NCBI GenBank assembly: GCA_019636335.1
Contig: JAHBXR010000013.1
Coordinates: 116,714 to 180,713 of the forward strand
Direction of reading: 5' to 3'
Source: Pirellulales bacterium
GTDB taxonomy: Bacteria > Planctomycetota > Planctomycetia > Pirellulales > JAEUIK01
Length of the DNA: 64,000 nucleotides
The notes beneath the pieces are model-generated. The model was not told where the DNA came from. It saw only the letters and a list, made by a program, of their open reading frames with translations, and ran no database searches. Every line of letters starts with the position of its first letter. Position 1 is the stretch's first letter. A program made the position numbers and the translations under genes. Positions 45,353 through 53,023 of the stretch are shown here, one piece after another.

Positions 45353-45639
45353 AACATTGGCATTCCAGGCTGGTCATTCGCCACAATAGGTCACGAGCCT
45401 CGAGAACTACCCATTCTCAAATTGCCGGATGTGCTCCAACCTACAATGACGGCCGTGTATCGCGTCGCAGAGACTCCTGTCTATTGCCTCGGAGAGATCG
45501 GCCCAGACTTCGCGGACTTTGTCTATTTTCGTGGCGGCAAGGTCACGGTGCGGCCGTTTGTCGTCTTTCTCTTCTGGATTGCCTTCACGATCATGATCGC
45601 ATTGTCGACGGTGTTTTCTCGCTCTGTGGATCGAGCCAC
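45353..45639. other. intergenic region with one doubtful small ORF
   Basis: About 290 bp between the porin stop and the stop of the reverse membrane-protein gene. A forward frame from 45447 to 45682 could encode 78 residues with one hydrophobic segment (VRPFVVFLFWIAFTIMIALS). It has no ribosome site, runs into the end of the reverse gene, and has no known relatives that I recognise. It is not called as a gene. Confidence 0.3.
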
Positions 45640-46140
45640 TCAATCGAACTGCCCTCTTGCAAAACGCGCCTCCATTCCTTGACGACTCGTCGCGAAGTAC
45701 CCCATCGCCACGAACGCCACCAGCACCACAAGCTGCGCCACCGCGAAGGGGGCCTCCGTCTGCGTGGGGGCCAATGCCCGCAGCGCCGGCACCTTCAAGA
45801 ACGATTGCACCACCAGCACGAAAAAGTTCAGGTAGAATGCGGCCAGCGCCGTCACGACATAGGTCGTGCTCCAGCGGCCTGCCAGATGCCGCCCATATCG
45901 GGCGTACACCGCCACGCCCAGCACCACGAGCGAAATCGCTCCCAGGGCGTGCGAGGGGAGCAACTTCTCGAACGGGAATAGATAGCCCGAGGCACTCGTG
46001 GCGATCGTGGTTCCCAGGAAAGCGGCGTTCCATCCATCGAGCCGGCGACCTTTCAAAAAACCATGCACGACGACGAAACCGGCCCCGATCGCGAACAGAC
46101 TGACGGCGACGTGGACGAAGGTGATGGTCGAGAGGTACAT
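45640..46140 (-). CDS. four-helix membrane protein of unknown function
   Basis: 166 residues from ATG 46140. Four hydrophobic segments: FVHVAVSLFAIGAGFVVVHG, LGAISLVVLGVAVYARYG, YVVTALAAFYLNFFVLVVQS and VAQLVVLVAFVAMGYFA. The first segment ends in a basic loop (FLKGRRLDGWNAAF), so the N-terminus is likely inside. The small size and even helix spacing resemble conserved planctomycete DUF-type proteins with no assigned role. The longer frame to 46260 crosses repeat-like DNA and is not used. Confidence 0.68.
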   Translation of the reverse strand: MYLSTITFVHVAVSLFAIGAGFVVVHGFLKGRRLDGWNAAFLGTTIATSASGYLFPFEKLLPSHALGAISLVVLGVAVYARYGRHLAGRWSTTYVVTALAAFYLNFFVLVVQSFLKVPALRALAPTQTEAPFAVAQLVVLVAFVAMGYFATSRQGMEARFARGQFD

Positions 46141-46318
46141 GGCCAGTTCCTTGTGCTGATCGTCTTGGGTCGTTGTCCCTCGCCTGGAACTACCGGCCCG
46201 AAAGCCGTGGCTTACAGCCTGGGCGGAAAAAAACTTTCTGGCCGCAGGGTGTAAGAACACGCCTGAAGATCGGTACCTGCGCGAACCGCGCTTGCGAGTC
46301 CTCGCACCCTGGCGTAGC

Positions 46319-46476
46319 TAGCAGCCTGGGAAAAAATGTCCTCGTGGCATTCTTCCCCCTCGCCAAGTTCACAGCAAAGCTGCTCACGGCTCCCAAAATC
46401 ACAACGGACGTCGCGATTTTGGGATCGCATCCTGCTGCGATCTGCACAGGCCGAGGAATACTTTCCCGGCCTGCTA
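46319..46476. repeat. diverged copy of the four-hairpin element
   Basis: Opposite in orientation to the copy at 41843-41993. The inner part here (GCTCCCAAAATCACAACGGA and so on to 46440) matches the reverse complement of 41870-41925 at nearly all positions: CAAAAT, CGTCGC, ATTTTG and GATCGCATCC are shared. Outer arms TAGCAGCCTGGGAAA (46319) and TTTCCCGGCCTGCTA (ending 46476) pair imperfectly. A shorter stem, AGGGTG/CACCCT, lies just upstream (about 46245-46310). It sits in the 417-bp divergent gap between the membrane protein and the DUF4334 gene. Confidence 0.75.
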
Positions 46477-46557
46477 GTGGACACCGCTTCTCGCCACCCC
46501 CGATAATGAGGCCCGCTATATCCCGTGGGGAAACACTTCGAGCGAGGGAAGCAGAAT

Positions 46558-47025
46558 ATGTCCAGTGCCGATGCCCGAGCGCAATTCGAAAAATTTCGCG
46601 ACGATCCCGGTCCCCTCGACACGGCGCGGCTCGACGCCTACTTCGACACGCTCGAGCCCATCTCGTGCGAGCAACTCTTCGGCGCGTGGAAGGGGGGCGA
46701 GCTCAAGACGGGCCACAAGGGGAGTCTCGCCCTCAAGGCCCTCCAGTGGCACGGCAAGACCTTCCACTCGCGACTCGACGTCAAGCCGCTGATGTGCCGC
46801 AATGACGAAGGCCAACTCTACTCGAATCAGGCCATGAAGGGGGAAGCCAGCTTGTGGATGATCGAGTTTCGCGGCAAGACTTCAGCCTGCATGGTCTACG
46901 ACGGTCAGCCCGTCTTCGACCACTTTCGTAAAATCGACGACCACACCGTCATGGGCATCATGGACGGCAAAGAACAGGTCTTCGATAACGGCAAGCACTT
47001 TTACTTCTATCTCGAACGGGAATAG
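46558..47025 (+). CDS. GXWXG / DUF4334 domain protein
   Basis: 155 residues, soluble. The GXWXG signature is FGAWKGGELKTGHKG, followed by the DUF4334 half: GKTFHSRLDVKPLMCRNDEG, GEASLWMIEFRGKTSACMVY, FDHFRKIDDHTVMGIMDGKE and a Phe/Tyr-rich C-terminal strand. The fold is a lipocalin-like beta barrel and the family is of unknown role. ATG 46558 gives the usual start (MSSADARAQFEKFRDD) directly after an AGGGAAGCAG-type ribosome site; the upstream ATG 46525 is less likely. Confidence 0.82.
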   Translation: MSSADARAQFEKFRDDPGPLDTARLDAYFDTLEPISCEQLFGAWKGGELKTGHKGSLALKALQWHGKTFHSRLDVKPLMCRNDEGQLYSNQAMKGEASLWMIEFRGKTSACMVYDGQPVFDHFRKIDDHTVMGIMDGKEQVFDNGKHFYFYLERE

Positions 47026-47031
47026 AAGAGG

Positions 47032-47275
47032 TAGTGGTCAGTGGGCAGTAAAAAGAAGCAGGTAGCGGGTAGCACCGATCATTTTGCGGAGCAAGCTTCA
47101 GACAGACGCGCAGCATCGAATCGCAAAATGGTCGGTGTTGCGCAGCAACAAGAGGACGGGTGACCACGTGATTCAACCATCGACACGGCACAACGAAAAA
47201 CAAATCCACGAAATCTGCGGATGAAAACCATCCCAGCCGGAATCCCTCCCTGACCCCTGACCCCTGACCACTATG
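47032..47275. repeat. composite inverted repeat overlapping the start codon of the alcohol dehydrogenase gene
   Basis: Left arm AGTGGTCAGTGGGCAGT (from 47032) matches the reverse complement of the right arm CTGACCCCTGACCACT (about 47255-47270). The right arm runs as TGACCCC-TGACCCC-TGACCACT and then ATGCCCCCTG, which is the start of the next gene. Inside is a second stem, CACCGATCATTTTGCG (47073-47088) with CGCAAAATGGTCGGTG (47122-47137), 15 of 16 paired. It belongs to the same family as 23098-23190. Confidence 0.75.
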
Positions 47276-48376
47276 CCCCCTGTTACCGCCGCCGTTGTCC
47301 GCGAAAAAGGTGGTCCCTGGTCGCTCGAGCCCCTCGAGCTCGACGAGCCGCGCGACGACGAGGTGCTCGTCCGCATCGTGGCCACGGGCGTCTGCCACAC
47401 TGATCTCTCGATCCGCGATCAGTACCTGCCGCTGCCTCTTCCCATCGTCCTCGGCCACGAGGGGGCCGGCATCGTGGAACGCACGGGGGGAAAAGTAAAA
47501 AACCTGGCCGTCGGCGATCACGTCGTCCTCGTGCCGCTGAGCTGCGGCGCGTGCGGCAACTGCCAGTCGGGCATGCAGGTCTACTGCGACCAGTTCCTGC
47601 GGCTGAACATCGGCCTCCGCCGCCCGGACGGCTCCGCCACGCTCCGCGCCGGCGAGAAAAAGGTCCACGGCTCCTTCTTCGGCCAGTCCTCCTTCGCCAC
47701 GCACGCCTTGGCCCACGAGCGCAACGCCATCCGCGTCCCGCGCGATCTGCCTCTCGAACTGTTGGGACCCCTCGGCTGCGGCGTCCCCACCGGCGCAGGC
47801 ACCGTGATGAATGCCCTGCGACCCAAGCCCGGCGCGAGCATCGCCATCTTCGGCGCCGGCACCGTGGGATTGTCGGCCATCATGGCGGCCAAGCTCGTCG
47901 GCTGCACCACGATCATCGCCATCGACCGCCGCGAAATCCGCCTCGAGCTGGCCCGCGAACTGGGAGCCACGCACACCATCCACAACACGACGAGCGACCC
48001 GGTAAACGCGATCCGCAAGCTAACCGGCGGCCGCGGCGCCAACTTCACGATCGACACCACCGCCGCGCCGCAGGTGATGCGTCAGGCGGTCGATTGTCTT
48101 GCCCCACCAGGCACCTGCGCGGCCCTCGGCCTGGCCCAGGCGGGCGCGGAATTCTCGCTCGACATCAACACGCTAGGCCAAGGCCGCACCATCCGCGGCG
48201 TGACCGAAGGCGAATGCGTGCCAAACATCATGATCCCAACCCTGCTGGAACTCTGGCAACAAGGCCGCTTCCCCTTCGACCGCCTGATCCGCAAGTACGC
48301 CTTCCAAGAAATCAACCAAGCCGCCACCGACCTGGCCAGCGGAGCAGCACTGAAGCCAGTGCTGGTGATGGGGTGA
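47273..48376 (+). CDS. zinc-dependent NAD(P)-alcohol dehydrogenase (MDR family)
   Basis: 367 residues. Catalytic zinc ligands: Cys41 (GVCHTD), His62 with Glu63 (LGHEGAG) and Cys169 (GCGVPTGAG). Structural zinc: Cys91, Cys94, Cys97 and Cys105 in SCGACGNCQSGMQVYC. The Rossmann motif is IAIFGAGTVGLSA (about 190-202). The pattern is that of aryl- or benzyl-alcohol dehydrogenases; the substrate is not fixed. The ATG is inside a repeat arm (ACCACTATGCCCCCTG), so the first residues (MPPV) are repeat-derived. No ribosome site is seen. No operon partner. Confidence 0.87.
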   Translation: MPPVTAAVVREKGGPWSLEPLELDEPRDDEVLVRIVATGVCHTDLSIRDQYLPLPLPIVLGHEGAGIVERTGGKVKNLAVGDHVVLVPLSCGACGNCQSGMQVYCDQFLRLNIGLRRPDGSATLRAGEKKVHGSFFGQSSFATHALAHERNAIRVPRDLPLELLGPLGCGVPTGAGTVMNALRPKPGASIAIFGAGTVGLSAIMAAKLVGCTTIIAIDRREIRLELARELGATHTIHNTTSDPVNAIRKLTGGRGANFTIDTTAAPQVMRQAVDCLAPPGTCAALGLAQAGAEFSLDINTLGQGRTIRGVTEGECVPNIMIPTLLELWQQGRFPFDRLIRKYAFQEINQAATDLASGAALKPVLVMG

Positions 48377-48763
48377 AGCCCTTTGAATGGGGGACAATCG
48401 CCCTGCCGAGTCTCCGAAACACGATTCATTCTCAACTCGAAGCACGGTCCATAACCCTCATCGGGTACGACCGATAGGGTGTTCATGATGTTACCGGTTG
48501 GATAGGCGAAAACGGCCTTCATCGCAACGCGCCGAGTCGCGAGGGGCGCTCCGGCTGAATCGTGGAAGGTGGAGGCGGATTCGATTCATGCCCTTGGCCG
48601 CGACCGGCCGATGTTAATTTCTACCGGTCACGGATGCTGGGTCGAGTTTCGCACCTGCGAAGCCTGTCGGGGCTATGGAGCCCGGCGAGCACGCGGCGCG
48701 GGCGAGAACGATCCTCGGTCGTCGTGCATGGCAAGGACGCGGAACCCTCACGTCCTGCCCTGC
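48377..48763. other. intergenic region upstream of the GAF/SpoIIE gene
   Basis: 387 bp. The downstream frame is open back to 48569 but the extra N-terminus is Arg/Cys-rich and unlike a domain, so it is not counted. A possible -10 (TTAATT near 48614) is weak. No repeat, terminator or RNA gene is seen. Confidence 0.35.
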
Positions 48764-50359
48764 ATGAAGACACTCGTGAACCGACCGAAGCCCAGTTACC
48801 TGCGGCTGCACACCGAGGAACCGCCCCAAGTGGAGGTCTCCGAGGTGGCAGCCCTCGAGATACTGCCCGACCTGTCTCGGGCTTTTGAAGCGGCCACCGG
48901 CTGGGCACTGCACTACGCGCCCGGCCCCGCGCCCGTCCAAGATCCAGAGCTGAAATGGTCCGCCCCGGTAGAAACGGGCGTCGGAGCCTCTCTCGGACAC
49001 TTCAGATTGGATCCAGGGCGGGCGCATTGGGCGCGCGAGCGCAAGGTGCGCCACGACCTGCCTTCGATCGAGCCGCTGGCGAGCGCCGTGACGCAGCTCA
49101 CCGGTGAGATCTTGAAGGGGGAGCATCTGCTCTGGCAGCGCGAAGCGGAATTGGCCGCCGGCGTGCCCGTCACGCCCCATCGCGAAGAAGAGAAGCATCT
49201 CGCCGAGCGGCTCGAGGCCATTCTGTCGGGCGGCGCCCGCGCGGTGGGCTGCCAGGCCGCGGCGCTGTATCTGCTCGACGCCGATACCACCTCGCTCAAG
49301 CTGCGCAGCGTCTGGGGCCTGCCTCGGCGCAAGTTGGCCGCGCCGCCGCGGCAGCTCGATGGCGCCCTGGCCGATCTCGAAGCGCTGCTCGGCCATGCCA
49401 TCGTGCTGGAAGACTCGCACACGCAGCTCCCCTGGAACGCGCCCGAGGACTTTCCCGCGGCCGTTTGCGTGCCGGTGTCGACGCCGACCGTTCCGTTAGG
49501 GACGCTATGGGTCTTTTCGTCCGTGCCCCGCGGTTTTAACGACGAAGAGACGAACATCGTCGAGATCGTTGCCGGGCGACTGGCGGCCGAGCTCGAGCGA
49601 GAAATGCTCCTGGCTGCCGGCGTCGCCGATATGCGCCGCCGACGCGACATGGCCGCCATCGAACGCTGGCAACAACAGCAACTTCCCCGCGTGGCGCCGC
49701 TGGTCGAAGGCTGGGATCTGGCTGCCTGGTCGCAGGCGAATGACTATGCCAGCGGCACGTTCTACGATTGGCTGCCGCTCGACCCCGGCCGTTTCGCCGC
49801 GGTCGTGGCGCAGGCCGACGGGGCGACAGCCGACGCGGCGCTGGTGGCGGCCAACGTGCGGGCCATGTTCCGCACGCATGCCGAATACCCGCTCGACGCT
49901 CGCTCGCTGCTCACGCGCGCCAATCGTACGTTGTGGTTGGCCTCGCCCGGCGATCAGCGCGCCGATGCCGTCGAACTGGTGCTCGACGAACAAACCGGCC
50001 GGATTGAATGGGCCCTTGCCGGGCATCCGCTCGTGCTGCAGATCGCGCGCGACGGGAGTTGGCGCTCGCTGGTCACGCCGGCCTTGCCGCTGGGGGCCGA
50101 AGACGAGGCGGTATTTCCACGCCAGACCGGCCTGCTCGAGCCTGGCGATACGCTGGTGATCGCCACGGCGGCGACCCGATCATTGTGTTCAGCGAACGGC
50201 TGCCCGTTAGGAGATGCGGGCATGGCGGAGTTGGTCGCCTCATTCTCGGCCGACAGTGCGCTGCAGTGGGCCGAAGCGATCCGCCTTCAGCTTGTTGAAT
50301 GGGAAGGTGATGCCCGCCAGGACCGAACCTTGCTCGTCGTGCGGCGTCAGAGACGGTAG
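48764..50359 (+). CDS. GAF and degenerate SpoIIE-type phosphatase protein
   Basis: 531 residues. A GAF-type sensor domain lies at ~140-300 (LEAILSGGARAVGCQAAALY, VCVPVSTPTVPLGTLWVFSS). The C-terminal domain has the PP2C SpoIIE layout: ANDYASGTFYDWLPLDPGRF and VVAQADGATADAALVAANVR, then EWALAGHPLVLQIARDGSWR and a closing RQDRTLLVVRRQ. In active family members the first block reads GGDFYD and the second DVSGKG. Here the metal-binding Asp of the first block is Thr, and DVSG has become AQADG, so two metal ligands are likely lost. It may be a pseudophosphatase or regulatory protein. Start ATG 48764 is chosen because the preceding residues are low-complexity. Confidence 0.75.
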   Translation: MKTLVNRPKPSYLRLHTEEPPQVEVSEVAALEILPDLSRAFEAATGWALHYAPGPAPVQDPELKWSAPVETGVGASLGHFRLDPGRAHWARERKVRHDLPSIEPLASAVTQLTGEILKGEHLLWQREAELAAGVPVTPHREEEKHLAERLEAILSGGARAVGCQAAALYLLDADTTSLKLRSVWGLPRRKLAAPPRQLDGALADLEALLGHAIVLEDSHTQLPWNAPEDFPAAVCVPVSTPTVPLGTLWVFSSVPRGFNDEETNIVEIVAGRLAAELEREMLLAAGVADMRRRRDMAAIERWQQQQLPRVAPLVEGWDLAAWSQANDYASGTFYDWLPLDPGRFAAVVAQADGATADAALVAANVRAMFRTHAEYPLDARSLLTRANRTLWLASPGDQRADAVELVLDEQTGRIEWALAGHPLVLQIARDGSWRSLVTPALPLGAEDEAVFPRQTGLLEPGDTLVIATAATRSLCSANGCPLGDAGMAELVASFSADSALQWAEAIRLQLVEWEGDARQDRTLLVVRRQRR

Positions 50360-50476
50360 CGGTCGCGCAGGAGTTCGCGCCGCCGAAACGACAAAAGTGA
50401 CGTGGGCAGACCAATTTCGGCCATGCGGAGCGGGTTGACTCTCTGCCCCGCGTGGTACTACACTTCAAGGCTCGCC

Positions 50477-50562
<86 letters not shown>

Positions 50563-50634
50563 CTACTCAAATCGTTCTGAAACACCAAGTTGTGTTACCT
50601 GCCGACGTTCGGCAGTGCAACGATCCCACGAGAG

Positions 50635-50658
50635 GCAAAACGGTAGATACCGTTTTGC
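50635..50658. promoter_or_regulatory. perfect hairpin/operator upstream of the integrase gene
   Basis: GCAAAACGGTA-GA-TACCGTTTTGC, an 11-bp perfect dyad with a 2-bp centre, 22 bp before the integrase ATG. There is no T run, so it is not a classic terminator; it could be the binding site of a regulator or excisionase, or protect the integrase mRNA leader. A small dyad (GCCGA/TCGGC) lies at 50601-50613. Confidence 0.6.
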
Positions 50659-50679
50659 GAACATTTGGGAGATTTGCAC

Positions 50680-51759
50680 ATGCCGAAGCTCGTTTCCGCA
50701 CTGCCAAAATATCGTCAGCACAAGGCTAGTGGACAGGCCGTCGTCACCCTCAATGGCACGGACGTCTACCTCGGCCCGTGGGGCTCGAAGGTCAGCCGAC
50801 TCGAATACGACCGCGTGGTCAGCGAGTGGCTACAGAACGGACGCTGCTTGCCTCGGGTCGACGTGTCGGCCGTGACAGTCACCGAGGTGATCGCCGCGTA
50901 CTGGACGTTCGCCAGCGGCTACTACGTCAAACACGGCAAGCCGACCGATGAACTCGCCTGCATCCGCGTGTCGCTTCGGTTCGTCCGCCAATTGTACGGT
51001 CACACGCCGGCGTCGGAATTCGGTCCGCTCGCCCTCAAGACGGTGCGCCAGAAGATGATCGAGGCTGGCCATAGCCGCGGATATCTGAACAAGAACGTGA
51101 GCCGCGTCCGGCGCGCGTTTCGCTGGGCTGTCGAGCAGGAACTCGTGCCGACCCACGTTCATCATGGTTTGACTGCCGTGACGGGCCTGCGACGCGGTCG
51201 AAGTGAGGCACGCGAGACGGAACCCGTGAAGCCCGCTCCCGAGCAAGACGTCGAGGCCACCCTGTTGATGTTGCCAACGGTCGCCGCAGACATGGTTCGC
51301 CTGCAACGCCTGAGTGGCTGTCGGCCGGGCGAAATCTGCCTCATGCGCCCGTGCGATCTCGAAAGGACGGGGGCCATATGGCTTTACCGTCCAGAATCGC
51401 ACAAGTGCGAGCACCATGACACCGAGCGGGTGATCTTCCTCGGACCTCAGGCGCAGGTGATTCTGCGACCGTATTTATTGCGCGGAGAGGCCGAATATTG
51501 CTTCCAGCCGTCACGACGGCGAAACCTTTGCTACTCGGTCAATGCCTACCGGAGACAAATCCACACCGCTGCAAGGAAAGCTGGCTGCCAGATATGGTCG
51601 CCGAATCAGTTGCGGCACTCTGCGGCGACCAGCGTCCGAGAGCGATTTGGACTGGAAGCGGCCCAAGTCGTGTTGGGGCATTCCCGCGCCGACGTAACCC
51701 AGGTGTACGCGGAGCGGAACCAAACGCTGGCCGCCCAGGTTATGGCTGAAATCGGATAA
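50680..51759 (+). CDS. tyrosine recombinase / integrase
   Basis: 359 residues. ATG 50680 is preceded by GGGAG at good spacing. A SAM-like N-terminal core-binding region (~60-165) is followed by the catalytic domain with the motifs SGCRPGEICLMRPCDL (Arg215), SPNQLRHSAATSVRE (Arg312, His313), VVLGHSRADVTQVYAERN (His334 and the nucleophile Tyr343). The first His of box II is Asn (SPNQ), as in other planctomycete integrases. The gene lies just after tRNA-Leu and should drive integration and, with a helper, excision of the element. Confidence 0.93.
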   Translation: MPKLVSALPKYRQHKASGQAVVTLNGTDVYLGPWGSKVSRLEYDRVVSEWLQNGRCLPRVDVSAVTVTEVIAAYWTFASGYYVKHGKPTDELACIRVSLRFVRQLYGHTPASEFGPLALKTVRQKMIEAGHSRGYLNKNVSRVRRAFRWAVEQELVPTHVHHGLTAVTGLRRGRSEARETEPVKPAPEQDVEATLLMLPTVAADMVRLQRLSGCRPGEICLMRPCDLERTGAIWLYRPESHKCEHHDTERVIFLGPQAQVILRPYLLRGEAEYCFQPSRRRNLCYSVNAYRRQIHTAARKAGCQIWSPNQLRHSAATSVRERFGLEAAQVVLGHSRADVTQVYAERNQTLAAQVMAEIG

Positions 51760-51803
51760 CCACAAATTGGCGTGGTGGCCAACAGGCTGCAAGAAAGTCT
51801 CCG

Positions 51804-52613
51804 ATGAACACGGCTCGTTCTTCTAGCTTCGACTCAGTCGCACGCGCGGTGCAGATAAATCGCAGCCTTGCGTTCCACAGTTCGCGAATTGCTGGACTCG
51901 CCCGGAAAATCAACTACGACCTGGCTGCCAACAACCGTCGCGGTGTCGCCGACCACCCTTGGGTGGCTGACGCGTTCCCGACGGTAAAGGATGCGATCGA
52001 CGAAATTGTCGACTTCGATGATCGACACGCGAAACATCAGTTGTTGCGTGTCCGCGCGGGTAAGCGGGTGACCTGCGCTCAGCCGTTCGATAAAAGCTTA
52101 GAGGACGCCTTGATACGCCGGGCAGAAATCGCCATCGAGCAAGTTCTGCCGACCATTGCGACTCATGCGCCCCTTCTCAGGATCGACCCAAAGGCAGAGG
52201 CAAACCGCGCGCGCGCCGGGTACTTCAAGGACAAGATCTTAGTTCCAACCCGTCGCTTGTATCAAGAGCGCCGTGAGCAGTTTCTCCTCGAGCTTGCTGT
52301 GGCAAGAAATGAACCTCCCACACCGGAACCTATCGCACGCCAACCCCAAGTCCCGCGAAGGGACAAGGCCAGCGAAGCTCTAGACCGGTTGTGCTACCGA
52401 CTTGACAAGAAGCGTGTTAAGTGGGATCGGATAGTTTCAGAAGTCCAGTCCCTAGCGCAGAAATTGGGACTAGAAGAGTCGCCAATTAACTCAATCGGTG
52501 GCGCCCGGCAAGCATCACAACGCTATGCGAAAGAGCATGGTGAGCCGCTGATCCCGCCTCGCAAGCCTGGCCGGCCAGCGAAGAAAAAACAACGCGCTCA
52601 GGCGCGTAAATAA
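51804..52613 (+). CDS. hypothetical protein of the integrative element
   Basis: 269 residues, helical and basic, with no known domain. The N-terminus MNTARSSSFDSVARAVQINR is followed by a charged central region and a long basic C-terminal tail (PPRKPGRPAKKKQRAQARK), which suggests binding to DNA. It lies 44 bp after the integrase on the same strand and could be transcribed with it. It might be an accessory recombination or regulatory factor, but this is only a guess from position and charge. Confidence 0.6.
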   Translation: MNTARSSSFDSVARAVQINRSLAFHSSRIAGLARKINYDLAANNRRGVADHPWVADAFPTVKDAIDEIVDFDDRHAKHQLLRVRAGKRVTCAQPFDKSLEDALIRRAEIAIEQVLPTIATHAPLLRIDPKAEANRARAGYFKDKILVPTRRLYQERREQFLLELAVARNEPPTPEPIARQPQVPRRDKASEALDRLCYRLDKKRVKWDRIVSEVQSLAQKLGLEESPINSIGGARQASQRYAKEHGEPLIPPRKPGRPAKKKQRAQARK

Positions 52614-52703
52614 AAGTAAATCTGCACAATTTTCTTTGTCCAGCTGCATGCTCAGAATCTCGTAGTCACTCGCGTCCCTTCGCGATTACGAGGAACCAAG
52701 AGC

Positions 52704-53006
52704 ATGTCGATCGATTTCTCCCAAGAGCAATTGCTCAGCTTTCCAGGTGCCGCTCGGCGCCTCCCTGGCAATCCCCACGTCAGCACCTTGCACCGTTGGC
52801 GCCTGCGTGGCGTACGCGGCGTGCGGCTCGAAACCACACTCATCGGCGGCAAGCGATACACGTCGATTGAAGCCCTCCAGCGCTTCGCCGACCGCCTGAA
52901 TGGCCACTCCGACTCGTTGGTCCCCAGTCGCCCCGCCACGCCCCCAGCCGCCCGTGCCAAGCAGATCGCCGCTGCTGACCGTGACCTCGATCGCGCCGGT
53001 TTTTAA
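52704..53006 (+). CDS. DUF1580 protein (MerR/excisionase-like)
   Basis: 100 residues. The block STLHRWRLRGVRGVRLETTL followed by IGGKRYTSIEALQRFADRLN is DUF1580, a family known mainly from planctomycetes. It has the winged-helix look of excisionases and MerR-type HTH proteins, so it may direct excision or regulate the element. ATG 52704 has GAGGAAC upstream. It is the first of the pair with the primase gene, 17 bp before it. Confidence 0.85.
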   Translation: MSIDFSQEQLLSFPGAARRLPGNPHVSTLHRWRLRGVRGVRLETTLIGGKRYTSIEALQRFADRLNGHSDSLVPSRPATPPAARAKQIAAADRDLDRAGF

Positions 53007-53023
53007 GCCCGCCATTCCCCTCA

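Noticed and set aside
45447..45682. Possible 78-residue membrane peptide
   Set aside because: No ribosome site, overlaps the end of a reverse gene, and no relatives recognised.
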